Shown in pieces: positions 41,662 to 50,957 of a stretch of DNA of 64,000 nucleotides. Position numbers and translations under genes: made by a program. The notes under the pieces are model-generated. The model was given only the letters and a program-made list of their open reading frames with translations, had not been told where the DNA came from and made no database searches. This DNA comes from Terriglobales bacterium (GTDB taxonomy: Bacteria > Acidobacteriota > Terriglobia > Terriglobales > Acidobacteriaceae). Position 1 is the stretch's first letter. Every line of letters begins with the position of its first letter. The DNA is taken from NCBI GenBank assembly GCA_035487355.1, contig DATHMF010000006.1:62001-126000 (forward strand), given 5' to 3'.

Positions 41662-44600
41662 TTAGAACTGTAGCTTCAAACCAAATTGCAGCGTACGAGG
41701 ACGGTGGGCCTCCACTGGATGAAGAAATCCGTTACCAGCAAGGCAGCCGGGCGCGCCGGCGGAGAAGGTCGTTGTGTCGTAGCAACTAATTGTGTTGCTT
41801 GCGGTATTACCCTTGATCGGGTCGTAAGTGATGAACTGCGTCTGGTTGAAGATGTTGAAGGCCTCGGCCCGGAACTGCAATGTGCGCTGCTCGCCGCCGA
41901 TGTTGAAGTTCTTGAGCAGGGACATGTCGAAGTTGGTACGGCCCGGGTTGTTCAGAAAGTTGCGGCCGGCATTGCCCTGGGTCAGGCCTCGGGGAGCTAC
42001 AAACATGCAGGGGTTGGCCAGCAGCGGACCGACGGTCCCCTTACTGCTGTTCGCGGTGTTGCAGTTAGAGCCGCTCGCGAGGTCGGGATACGAATCAGCA
42101 CCCAAACCGAGAGCAAAGCCAGCGTTGTCGAGCTGCGAAATGCCCGTGCTGCTGGCCCCGTTGACAACGCTGAATGGCGTACCCGACTGGTAAGTAGTAA
42201 TGCCTTGGACTGCCCAGCCGTCTAGCAGAGTACGAGTCAGCTTCGACGGACCACCGTACGGTGGCAGATCCGGAGCGGAGGGGCAGTCCTGGCAGTGCGC
42301 GTAAGACCGCAGATGTTCTACCAATCGCAGCATCGGCAATTGGTAGAGATAAGTGATGTTCAGCAGATGGCGCTGATCAAAGTCGGAGCTGGCGCGGTTC
42401 GCAGCCAGGTCGAAGGCATCAACGAAGTTGGATTCGAAACGATCGGAGGCTGAATCCAGCGAGTGCCCGTAGGTATAGGAGATGCCCAGATCCAACGGTC
42501 CGTGGTTGTGGCGCAGGGTGAACTGCATGGAATGATAAACGGAGCTGGCAACGTTTTCGATCGCGGTGATACCGCCAATGCCCTGATACGGACGCAGCAA
42601 ATTGAGGGAGAAATTGATGCTGTTGAATCCGGGCGGGGCCGGAGTGCCATCACAGGCGGCGATCAAAGCCAGTACGGCGATGGGATTGTCTTTGTAGTAG
42701 AGCTTGGAACCGTTGGAGAGCGTGAAAAAGCCCAAGGGGTCGTAAGGATTGCTAAGAGGAATTTGATTGGAAGCACAGAGATGGCTGGTGAGGGGCTCGC
42801 CTGGGCCGAAGGGATTATTTGCGTCAGAAACCGGTCTAAGTTGATTGCGTTGCATGGCGACCGCCAGATGGGTTCCCTTGCTGCCCACGTAAGAGACGGT
42901 TATCGCTGTGTCTTTAGCGATTTCCTGTTGCACGCCAAAACTCCATTGCTGCACGTATGGCCACACTGTCTTGGCCGGGATGGAAATCACATTCAGTGGA
43001 TACGCATAGGGGACCTCAGCCTTAGGATTGCCAGTGTAATACCCTATCTGCTGATAACTTAGAGGGTTGTCTTCCTGCATGCTCAGAACCTGCGGCGGGT
43101 TCCCCATCAGCGATCCTGCGTTGGCCTCGCTGCCCGTGCCGTGTTCAAAGAACACACCGTAACCGCCACGGATGGAGATCTTTCCCTGGCCAGTGGGGTC
43201 CCAGGCGAAGCCGATACGCGGAGCTGGATTGAAGACATGCGAGCTTTGGCAACTGGCGGGAACGCCGTTCTTGCCGCATGCCACCAGACCGTTGGTCATG
43301 ACCGCATTGAGATTATTAACATCGAGAGGAAGAGGAGACGGTGCAAGGGGATTTGTGACGTTCTTTAAATATCCATGCTGGTAGTCAACGACGAGGTTGG
43401 CTTTGGCCATCAATGTAGGGTCGTAAGCGCTGGCTTGCCAGTTATACAAGGCGCCGCCTTCGGGCTGCCAGTTGCCGAACAGGCTGACCCTCATGCCCAA
43501 ATTGACAACCAGACGGGGGGTGACATGCCAGTCGTCTTGCACGTAGGGCTCAATGATCCAGTAGCGGACCCTGTAGCTGCTTTGGGCGCTATCCTGCTGG
43601 TAAGACAGAATCTGGCCTCCTGACGGCAAGAGCGTAGCCGAGCCAAAGTTGTAAAGAAAGTCTGCAAAGGCATTATCGCTGGTGTGAATGCTGCCAATGT
43701 TTTTAAAGGTCAGCACTCCCTGCGTGTCGCCGCTATTGGCCCCGTTGGCCGCGTTGATCTCATGGCGCCGGGCCTTGATGTACTGCACTCCGACTTGCAG
43801 GGTGTGTTTGCCGATGACCTTGTTGATACTGTCGAGAAACTCTATCGTGCCGCGCCGGTGAGACCAGGGCATGTAGGCAGTATCCACGGTAAGCCCGGTC
43901 CCGCCATAAATGGCATTGTTTCCGCCGATGACAATCGCAGGAAGCTTCCCTCCAAATCCGTTGTTAAACAGACGTCCCATGGGGAACTGCAGGGCATCAA
44001 GCGGCGAACGGTCCAAGGAAACACCGGCGCCGGGCTGATCGGCAAGATTGATGTTCTGCACAGTGATGCCGAAGGAAAATGTATTCAGGAAGGTCGGAGA
44101 AATCATCGTGGTCACATGTACAGACCCACTCGTACCGGGACCGATGAAGCGATTGAGCACGGAGGGAAAGCTGTTGGGCTGATTTTCCCATTGCGGGACG
44201 GCGGTGGAGGTCTCCCAGTGGTCGTGTATGCCGGTCAAAGACAGCTGGGTTTTGGAGCCGAAGTTGTGATCAATTCGCAGCAGATCTTCCCGCCAGGAGG
44301 TGCTGGGTGAAACTGCCGTGACATAGCAATGCTGCTGATTGTCATCAGGGTTTGCCTTGAAGTTACAACCCACGGCCGAATTCGCTCGCGGGACCAGGCC
44401 GGCTTTCAGAAGCGTTGAGGCAACCGGATCAATGAGAAACCGGTTATCTGTAAAAGTTCGCCGCTGGTTTGAAGTCCCCTGCGAAGGACAGTCGGGAAAT
44501 TTTGAGCGATCAAAATCCACAGTTTCGCCAGCGTTCACAATAGCAGGACACACGTCGCTGAAATCGGCAACGCTGCTGTAGCTCTGGGTCACAGGGTTCC

Positions 44601-45660
44601 AGCCACGCTCGGCATCGGAAGGAACCGCCTGGTTGAATTCGTAGGGGCTCTTCTCCTGGCGAAATTCTTCGGAGACAAAGAAGAACGTCTTGTTCTTATT
44701 GGTGTTGTACACATGCGGGATGAAAAGAGGCCCACCTACTGTGAAGCCATAATCATTTCTGCGGTACAGTGGGGCCTTGCCGGGCGCATCGAAATAATTG
44801 CGCGAGTTGAATGCCTCGTTGCGCAGAAACTCATAGGCGTTTCCATGAAACCGCGGACCGCCAGACTTGGGGGTAACCAGGGTTGTACCAGAGGCGCTGC
44901 GTCCGTATTCCGCGCCGTAATTAGAGGTCAGGACCTTCAATTCCTGGATGGCATCCAAACTGGGGTAGACAAGCAGGGTGCTATGCCCGTGGCTGGCGGC
45001 AATATCAGTGTTCAACACATCGGTGCCATCCACACTGAAAGTGTTGTATTCGGTGCGGCCGCCATTGACACTGTATTTGGCGCTCCCTACTACACCCACC
45101 TTGGCTTCATCCTGCCCGGTCTGGTTGCTCACCCCAGGAGCTAGAGCGATCAAGGTTGAGAAGTTGCGACCGTTCAAGGCAATCGACACGATTTGCTTCT
45201 GAGTCAGCGTACCCGAGACCTCGGCGTTCTCGGTTTCCACCTGCGTGGCCCGCTGACCTTCGACGTTCACCTCGGTCGAGCTACCGGCGGCCTGCAGCGG
45301 GGCGTCAAGAGAGACACTTTCCCCAGAGGTCATGTTAAGCCCTTCGGTCTTGAACTCCGCGAAGCCCTTGGCTGTGACCGAGACGTTGTACTGGCCGGGA
45401 GCTAATCCGGTAATCCGGTACTTACCTTCGCCGTTTGTGACAGCGGTCTTGGATTCGCCGGCGGCGTTCCGCACGGTTACAGTGGCCCCTACCACTACCG
45501 CGCCGGAGGCGTCAGTAACAGTCCCTTCCAAAGCGGTCGTGCCGCTCGAGACGGCAGCGGTTGCCGTTTCGTTCTGGGAACTCGGACTGGAGGCGTTCTG
45601 TGCCTGACACAAGGTGGCAAGCAGGACGAATATGAGCAATGCAATTGAAATGTTTCGCAT
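41662..45660 (-). CDS. Oar-like TonB-dependent outer-membrane receptor (2)
   Basis: 1332 residues; ribosome binding site AAGGAAACTA. The signal peptide is MRNISIALLIFVLLATLCQA. The carboxypeptidase-regulatory domain (about 40-125) reads ALEGTVTDASGAVVVGATVT and KYRITGLAPGQYNVSVTAKG. The plug has IVSIALNGRNFSTLIALAPG, TFSVDGTDVLNTDI and NYGAEYGRSASGTTLVTPKS, where GGIV of the usual motif is replaced by GTTLV. The long beta-barrel ends EAFNIFNQTQFITYDP ... RPRTLQFGLKLQF. It belongs to the same type as the receptor at 6774-10157 but only distantly similar. Probable ligand unknown. Confidence 0.93.
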   Translation of the reverse strand: MRNISIALLIFVLLATLCQAQNASSPSSQNETATAAVSSGTTALEGTVTDASGAVVVGATVTVRNAAGESKTAVTNGEGKYRITGLAPGQYNVSVTAKGFAEFKTEGLNMTSGESVSLDAPLQAAGSSTEVNVEGQRATQVETENAEVSGTLTQKQIVSIALNGRNFSTLIALAPGVSNQTGQDEAKVGVVGSAKYSVNGGRTEYNTFSVDGTDVLNTDIAASHGHSTLLVYPSLDAIQELKVLTSNYGAEYGRSASGTTLVTPKSGGPRFHGNAYEFLRNEAFNSRNYFDAPGKAPLYRRNDYGFTVGGPLFIPHVYNTNKNKTFFFVSEEFRQEKSPYEFNQAVPSDAERGWNPVTQSYSSVADFSDVCPAIVNAGETVDFDRSKFPDCPSQGTSNQRRTFTDNRFLIDPVASTLLKAGLVPRANSAVGCNFKANPDDNQQHCYVTAVSPSTSWREDLLRIDHNFGSKTQLSLTGIHDHWETSTAVPQWENQPNSFPSVLNRFIGPGTSGSVHVTTMISPTFLNTFSFGITVQNINLADQPGAGVSLDRSPLDALQFPMGRLFNNGFGGKLPAIVIGGNNAIYGGTGLTVDTAYMPWSHRRGTIEFLDSINKVIGKHTLQVGVQYIKARRHEINAANGANSGDTQGVLTFKNIGSIHTSDNAFADFLYNFGSATLLPSGGQILSYQQDSAQSSYRVRYWIIEPYVQDDWHVTPRLVVNLGMRVSLFGNWQPEGGALYNWQASAYDPTLMAKANLVVDYQHGYLKNVTNPLAPSPLPLDVNNLNAVMTNGLVACGKNGVPASCQSSHVFNPAPRIGFAWDPTGQGKISIRGGYGVFFEHGTGSEANAGSLMGNPPQVLSMQEDNPLSYQQIGYYTGNPKAEVPYAYPLNVISIPAKTVWPYVQQWSFGVQQEIAKDTAITVSYVGSKGTHLAVAMQRNQLRPVSDANNPFGPGEPLTSHLCASNQIPLSNPYDPLGFFTLSNGSKLYYKDNPIAVLALIAACDGTPAPPGFNSINFSLNLLRPYQGIGGITAIENVASSVYHSMQFTLRHNHGPLDLGISYTYGHSLDSASDRFESNFVDAFDLAANRASSDFDQRHLLNITYLYQLPMLRLVEHLRSYAHCQDCPSAPDLPPYGGPSKLTRTLLDGWAVQGITTYQSGTPFSVVNGASSTGISQLDNAGFALGLGADSYPDLASGSNCNTANSSKGTVGPLLANPCMFVAPRGLTQGNAGRNFLNNPGRTNFDMSLLKNFNIGGEQRTLQFRAEAFNIFNQTQFITYDPIKGNTASNTISCYDTTTFSAGAPGCLAGNGFLHPVEAHRPRTLQFGLKLQF

Positions 45661-45747
45661 TAGTTTCCTTTTTTGGGAGGTTATCTTCTGGACATTGCGA
45701 TGGCTGGAATCCGGACACTACTGAGTGCGTTTCGTTAAGCCCAATCT

Positions 45748-46872
45748 CTACTGGGCGGGCTTGGTTCGCGCCGCTGCTTCCTTGGATTCGGGCTTGGTAT
45801 CTTTTTGGGACTGGAGTTCGGTGGCAATCCACACGAACAGGTTGCCGTCGGCAACCGCGCTGTGGAACTGCAGCATATTGTGATACTCGATGACCTTTGC
45901 CGTCGAAGGCGCGGCGGCCTTAAGCTTGCCTACAGCGTCGGTGGGCTCACCATTTGGCTCCACGAACTGGATGCGGATGCTGCGGGATTTCAGTTCCGGC
46001 AGAAAGCGAACCGGTTCCAGGGGCTCCAACTGTTTGAGAAAATCTGGCTTCAAATAATCTGCACGAGCCTCCTTCTGTAGTACGTCGGTCTTGGCCAGCC
46101 AGTCGGGCCAGTCTCCCCAAGGATCAAGCAGGTCGAGCGCCTTGAGGCGGGGGTCTGCGGCAGCAGCGAGAATGGCAATGGCGCCGCCGGAGCCTTGTCC
46201 GAAGATGCCAACCCGGCTTATATCAAGGTCGCCCCTGGAATCAAGATAGTTCAGGACCATTTGTACGTCATGCACGGTCGAGGCCAGCGCTTCAGGAAGC
46301 TCGCTGACGAACCACTGCCTGGGTGGGTGATGTTCAGCGCGGTGTCCGGTAAACGCCGACACAAAACCTATGGCCGCGGCACCGTTCTGGGTCACACGCT
46401 GGCAATAGCCGTCATTCTTGAAGCGGTCAGTCTCGCTGGGGAAACCATAGAGATAGAGCACGACCGGCGGATTCTTCACGCCAATCGGGCGAATCACGTA
46501 TAAATCAATAGGATCGTTCGGCCGCCAGCGCACCTGCCACAGCTCCCGAATAAATGTCTTGGTGTGTTCTCTGCTGCCTAGCAGAGGTGGCTCGGCATGC
46601 AAGTCACTGCCTACCAAGGATAGAGACGAGAAATCCTCTTTCGCGCGAAGCACGGTCACTTCACCCGAGGGTGTCACTCCAAGCCGCGTCCCGGTTGGCA
46701 GGTCGATCTGAGGCGTCGGTTCCATGGACTCCGCAGGCGTGACTGGAGGCGCCGATTGTGCGGGTGTGGATCCCGCGGGCTTTTGCTCCTGGCTGCCAGC
46801 AAGAAATACCGAGAGAAATGGCAACAATACAACCGCGATATAAATCCTGTAAGACAGAAGGCGAATCAACAA
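45748..46872 (-). CDS. Exported alpha/beta hydrolase
   Basis: 374 residues from a TTG at 46872, which has AGGAGAA upstream. The signal or anchor segment is IYIAVVLLPFLSVFLAGS, then a Pro/Ala linker. The hydrolase core is at about residues 110-355: PPVVLYLYGFPSETDRF (oxyanion-hole strand), GIFGQGSGGAIAILAAAADP (nucleophile elbow G-x-S-x-G, Ser in GQGSGG), DLLDPWGDW and a late His in YHNMLQFHSA. It is likely a periplasmic esterase or peptidase-like hydrolase. It lies 87 bases downstream of nothing shared and 87 bases upstream (in transcription order) of the Oar-like receptor gene, so co-transcription with the receptor is possible. Confidence 0.78.
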   Translation of the reverse strand: MLIRLLSYRIYIAVVLLPFLSVFLAGSQEQKPAGSTPAQSAPPVTPAESMEPTPQIDLPTGTRLGVTPSGEVTVLRAKEDFSSLSLVGSDLHAEPPLLGSREHTKTFIRELWQVRWRPNDPIDLYVIRPIGVKNPPVVLYLYGFPSETDRFKNDGYCQRVTQNGAAAIGFVSAFTGHRAEHHPPRQWFVSELPEALASTVHDVQMVLNYLDSRGDLDISRVGIFGQGSGGAIAILAAAADPRLKALDLLDPWGDWPDWLAKTDVLQKEARADYLKPDFLKQLEPLEPVRFLPELKSRSIRIQFVEPNGEPTDAVGKLKAAAPSTAKVIEYHNMLQFHSAVADGNLFVWIATELQSQKDTKPESKEAAARTKPAQ

Positions 46873-46968
46873 AAGTTCTCCTTGAGTAATGAAATGCAGG
46901 GCTGATTCACGAATTCTTTCGAGGAACCAGTTCTAAACTCTGACTCACACATGGACCGAAGCAAGAAT

Positions 46969-47001
46969 GCAGCTTGCCCCCAACCTTCGGGAGCAAGCTG
47001 C
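46969..47001 (-). terminator. Hairpin terminator between the PBP-like and hydrolase genes
   Basis: GCAGCTTGC / GCAAGCTGC (9 bp, extended by CCC/GGG after one mismatch). It lies 33 bases after the minus-strand stop at 47034. The T-run is better on the plus strand (TTTTCGTTT) than on the minus (ATTCTTGCTT), so efficiency for the minus-strand gene is uncertain. Confidence 0.6.
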
Positions 47002-47033
47002 TTTTCGTTTAGCGGTTCAAGGTAACGTTGCGA

Positions 47034-48770
47034 CTACTGCTTCAGGCTGACCTGCTGGTTCCCGCCGGTGTCGGCGATGAAATCCTGCTCAGACTGAATG
47101 GTCAGAACCGCACCACCCATATCGCCGCCGGTCTCAGGTACGCCCGCCTTGAAGCCGTTGTTCGGGCCGAAGGCGATGCCGTTGTCGCGCACGGCCTGAC
47201 CGTAGTGCGAACGGAATACCTGCATCAAAGGCGCAGGCACCAGGTCAGTGAAGATGCCGGTAGACGGATTGGAAGCCGCCTGGGCATAGCTGACCATCGC
47301 CGCAGCGATGCTGGTCGAATCGGAAGCATCGTACATCAACCGATAGTAGCTCCAGACGGGATAAGTGCCGTTGACGATGTTGGGGAAGCTCAGGAGCGGG
47401 CAGCTCGGTGAGCAGGCTGGAGGGATACCAATGCCATTGGGATTATCGCTGGCGGCGGCGTAGAGCGGTTCGATGCCGTCAACCGAAAGGTATTTGATGT
47501 TAGCTTTGCCTGCAAAGGTGCTGAAACCCCAGAAAGCATAGCCGAGGCCATCCGCATTGTTGTTCACCGCGGTCACGCACTCGCCGGTGCCGACGCAACG
47601 GCCACGGGTAGCGTGGTGAGCAAGCGAATCAACGTTGGGATAGATGTGCCACAGTGGGTTGCCGCTTTCCACGGTGCAGGGTTTAACGGTGCAAGAGGTA
47701 TCGGCGGGATTGATATTGGTGTCCTGTCCGTTGACAAAGCCAGGGGAAAAATACAATTCACCGGCAAGCTCCTGGGAGGCTGGAACGTTCCACTCCATGG
47801 TGTTGTAGGTGCCGGAAAGAGGCTCACGGATGTAGGTGTGGAGTGCGAAATCGCTAAGAGTGTTGTCTCTGGAAGCAAACAGGTCGCGGGTGCGGCTGAG
47901 ATTCCCAGTGAGGGCCTTGGCGAGCATGAAGCGGTTGATGTTCTTGAGATTGGGATCGCCGAGGTGGCCAGCGGTACTCAGCGACTTGTTAACGATGACC
48001 ATAACCGGGGCGGCGCCGGTGGAGAGTTCGACATAGTGGCGAACCGCGCCGAGAGTGATGGGATCAACGTCGCCCGGGTCAATCGCAAAATCAACCGGGT
48101 TGGCCTTTGCGCCGCTTTGCGAGCTCTGGATCGAGGTGCCGATAGGAGACGGACCGTAACCCTGGCCGGTGATGCTGCGGCCTGGGGCTTGGGCGCCGTA
48201 GGCGCTCTGAACGCGCATGCTGGCGAACTTGGCGTCTTCGGGCCGGATGTCGGTCGCGGCGGCGTTAAACGTCGCGCCGTTCGCGAATGACTGGATCTGG
48301 GCAGGAAGAGGTTCACCGGCGCCGAGTAGCGGAACGATATTGGCATCGGCCACGCCGACCAGGCTGGCGGGCAGCACCAGCGTGCCACTGGCCTGGTAGC
48401 CACGGACGCCTACGATAGAGTCGGTGGCAAGATAGAAGCAAACAGAGCCACCCGGGTTACCGGCGGCGGCGGCATCGTTCCAGACAATCCAGATATTGCC
48501 GTCTTCATTCACAATGCTGCTACCGGCGCGGGTATCGGAGAGGCTGATGTGGACGGTGCTGCTGCTCTTTTGGGTCCAGTGGTGAGTACCGCACAGAGGT
48601 CCGCCGGCAAAGATGGTAGCGCCGGCGGCGAGACCGAAGGTGTTGAACTGCGCGGATGAGCCCAGGGCATAGAACGTCAGCGCCGGGGGAGTTACCGCTT
48701 GGGCTTGGTTGACGAACAGCAGTGCCGCTGCAAGCGACAAAGCCGCAAGATATGATTTCAGGTTCTTCAT
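47034..48770 (-). CDS. Exported PBP-like (PstS-type substrate-binding fold) protein
   Basis: 578 residues from ATG 48770, which has AAGGAG 9 bases upstream; the frame is open to 48947 without protein-like content. The signal peptide is MKNLKSYLAALSLAAALLFV, followed by NQAQA. Middle and C-terminal segments recall phosphate-binding-protein-like folds: DIRPEDAKFASMRVQSAYGA, APVMVIVNKSLSTA, TYIREPLSGTYNTMEWNVPA and GLGYAFWGFSTFAGKANIKY. It is much longer than PstS, and no ABC transporter genes are nearby. The assignment rests on pattern likeness only; a secreted, non-transport role is plausible. Confidence 0.55.
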   Translation of the reverse strand: MKNLKSYLAALSLAAALLFVNQAQAVTPPALTFYALGSSAQFNTFGLAAGATIFAGGPLCGTHHWTQKSSSTVHISLSDTRAGSSIVNEDGNIWIVWNDAAAAGNPGGSVCFYLATDSIVGVRGYQASGTLVLPASLVGVADANIVPLLGAGEPLPAQIQSFANGATFNAAATDIRPEDAKFASMRVQSAYGAQAPGRSITGQGYGPSPIGTSIQSSQSGAKANPVDFAIDPGDVDPITLGAVRHYVELSTGAAPVMVIVNKSLSTAGHLGDPNLKNINRFMLAKALTGNLSRTRDLFASRDNTLSDFALHTYIREPLSGTYNTMEWNVPASQELAGELYFSPGFVNGQDTNINPADTSCTVKPCTVESGNPLWHIYPNVDSLAHHATRGRCVGTGECVTAVNNNADGLGYAFWGFSTFAGKANIKYLSVDGIEPLYAAASDNPNGIGIPPACSPSCPLLSFPNIVNGTYPVWSYYRLMYDASDSTSIAAAMVSYAQAASNPSTGIFTDLVPAPLMQVFRSHYGQAVRDNGIAFGPNNGFKAGVPETGGDMGGAVLTIQSEQDFIADTGGNQQVSLKQ

Positions 48771-49253
48771 TTCGCAAACTCCTTGGAGGTGCTGGCTATG
48801 TTGTGCCAGACCGGGTTGCGGGTGGATAATACAGAACGGATGTGTGCATCTGTTCTGCGCCTCTAGAAATCCAAATGCGCTGGCCATCCGACTAAAGAGA
48901 GCTAGTGCGCATGGATGGTGGTGGTGGTTATGGGCGAATGTGCACATCCGCCCGCTTCTTACTCAAAGCCTGCATTGGGTGCCGCACTTGAATATAGGCG
49001 GTAGACAACTCTCCTACATTAACGTGCGTTAAAATGACCGTTAATTTTTCTTGAGCGACATGCTCTGTCATCGCTCCCTTTAAGAAATCGAGACTAACTG
49101 AACTCGTCATGGGAGAACCTAGAGGCCCATTAGGACAGAATTTCGCGTCCAGTGAAAGCACCCGTGAATGTCTTCCAGGCTGTGATGGCCTTCCGGGCCA
49201 GTGACAGCCGTGCCTTCGCTCTGTAAAGAAGCACCGCCACATGCCATCACGGT
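48771..49253. other. Spacer upstream of the PBP-like gene
   Basis: 483 bases. It includes the palindromic TTAACG sites at 49019-49044 and a hairpin near 49178-49206 (CTGT...TGGCC / GGCCA...ACAG) that may act as a weak terminator for the S74 gene. No gene is seen. Confidence 0.45.
49019..49044. promoter_or_regulatory. Possible operator: palindromic TTAACG half-sites
   Basis: TTAACG-TG-CGTTAA (49019-49032) is a perfect palindrome. A third half-site CGTTAA follows at 49039-49044. It lies about 250 bases upstream of the PBP-like gene start and 210 bases downstream of the S74 gene. The symmetry suggests a dimeric regulator; the regulator is unknown. Confidence 0.35.
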
Positions 49254-50720
49254 TTACTGATGAATTGCTGCTAACTGAGCGCTCACTGTGCGAACGATCT
49301 CATTGGCTCGACGCATTGTCTTGAGCCTGGCCCGGACCTCGGCGACTTGAGAGGCGAGTTGGGCGATCTGCACCTGCTGCGCCCTAATCTGCTGCTGTTG
49401 TTGGTTGATCAGAACCTGTTGTTCTTTCGTCGCCTCGATGAGCAGGGCCGTAAGGCGGCCGTAATCCACGCCTGCGGCCTGCTTGCCGTCGCTGGCCCAA
49501 CTGACGACCTCGGGAACAACTTCGCCGACCTCTTCTGCAATAACACCAACCTCGTGTTTGCCGCTGGTGGTGAGATCGTAGGAGACACCACGGAGCTGCT
49601 GAACCTTAGCCAGCGCACCATGAAGTGTGTGAATGTTGGTCTTCCAGCGGCGCGAGCTGTATGTGTCCCATCCATCGCTGATGGCGTGGCCGGCGCCCTG
49701 GGCGATGGTGAAGACGTTCGCCGGCATTGTGGTACCGATGCCGACGTTGACCGCGTTCACTCCGGTCCCGCCAAGCACCAAAGAGTTGCTCTGCGACACG
49801 AGAGCATTGGCTCCAACCGCCGTGGAGTTGAACAACTGGGTCGGAGTCCCTGACCCGGCCTGGTAGCCTATCCAGGTATTATTGTTGCCAGAGACATTCT
49901 GGTTCTCCGGTATTGCGGTGTATCCGGCCTGGTAGCCGATCGCAACGTTATTGCTGCCCGTCGTCATGAGGGCAACAGACTCGAAACCAACAGAGACGTT
50001 ATTACTGCCAGTCGTGACACCGCAGAAGCTCCCTTGGCCGAGGGCGGTGTTGTAACTGCCTGAATAGCCTACAGCACCGCTGATTGTTATGCAGTTGCCA
50101 CCCCACATCGCATCCTGGCCGAGCGACGTATTGAAGCTTCCAGTGCTGTCTTCGTTCTGAGAATCCATACCGACCGCCGTATTATAGTTACCCATGCTGT
50201 GCAGCAGCGTAAGCTGACCGACTGCAGTATTATCGTTCCCGCTGACATCCATCTGCAGTGCTTGCTTACCCACTGCTGTGTTCCCGACTCCTGTCGTGAT
50301 ATATGCTCCGGCCAGGCTCCCCACCGCCGTATTGAAGCTGCCCGTGGTAACAGAGACCAATGCGTCCTCGCCTACGGCGGTATCGTCGGTCGCACTGGTG
50401 AGGGCATTGAGCGCCGCATGGCCGACGGCAGTATCGCTGTTGCCGGAAATACTGGCAGGATCCATGGTAGCCGTGCCAACCGCTAAGTTGCCCGTCCCGG
50501 CCACACTGAGTGGTACATTGGTGATCTTCGACCAATCAAGTGTCAACAACCAGACTGGGTTGAGGTAGGTTTGAGTGGAATCCACCGCATTCGTAACTTG
50601 GGCTGCGGTGTAGTCTCCTGCGATGGCAGAGACAGCACCGGTTCTGCCAAACACACTGGTAACCTGGGCGTGGCACAATGAAGCAACAAAAACGAGTAGA
50701 CCCACAAACACCCTTCGCAT
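49254..50720 (-). CDS. YadA-head-like repeat protein with S74 intramolecular chaperone domain
   Basis: 488 residues; ribosome binding site AAGGAG. The signal peptide is MRRVFVGLLVFVASLCHA. The N-terminal segment SVFGRTGAVSAIAGDYTAAQ is a trimerising fibre motif. About residues 80-320 carry repeats like GNDNTAVGQLTLL, GSFNTAVGSLAGA and GSNNVAIGYQAGY, the YadA/Hia head signature. Residues about 350-435 form a Peptidase_S74 chaperone (SSRRWKTNIHTLHGALAKVQ, HEVGVIAEEVGEVVPEVVSW) with the Ser/Lys of the self-cleaving dyad in SSRRWK. A Gln-rich coiled coil follows. The S74 domain trimerises the fibre and then cuts itself off; it occurs on phage tailspikes and some bacterial surface proteins. No phage genes are near, so this is probably a secreted trimeric surface fibre. 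Confidence 0.85.
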   Translation of the reverse strand: MRRVFVGLLVFVASLCHAQVTSVFGRTGAVSAIAGDYTAAQVTNAVDSTQTYLNPVWLLTLDWSKITNVPLSVAGTGNLAVGTATMDPASISGNSDTAVGHAALNALTSATDDTAVGEDALVSVTTGSFNTAVGSLAGAYITTGVGNTAVGKQALQMDVSGNDNTAVGQLTLLHSMGNYNTAVGMDSQNEDSTGSFNTSLGQDAMWGGNCITISGAVGYSGSYNTALGQGSFCGVTTGSNNVSVGFESVALMTTGSNNVAIGYQAGYTAIPENQNVSGNNNTWIGYQAGSGTPTQLFNSTAVGANALVSQSNSLVLGGTGVNAVNVGIGTTMPANVFTIAQGAGHAISDGWDTYSSRRWKTNIHTLHGALAKVQQLRGVSYDLTTSGKHEVGVIAEEVGEVVPEVVSWASDGKQAAGVDYGRLTALLIEATKEQQVLINQQQQQIRAQQVQIAQLASQVAEVRARLKTMRRANEIVRTVSAQLAAIHQ

Positions 50721-50957
50721 GCCTGCGCTCCTTGTGAATTGACAACTGGATGGAACTTGGAGGATCCGGTGTTCAAACCGATCCCGATGAAACGGGCCGC
50801 CAAAGGAGAGCTATTCGCTCTCTCATCTTCGACTTCTTTAGCTATTGGATATCCGGGTGATCAGGGCTGAAAGTACAGTTACGGCGAACAATCAAGATTT
50901 CGAAGTGAGACGGGGCAAAAAATGGCACCCAGCCCCGACATTCAATCTGAAAATGCT

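Noticed and set aside
49178..49206. Terminator of the S74 protein gene
   Set aside because: The stem is interrupted and no T-run follows on the minus strand.
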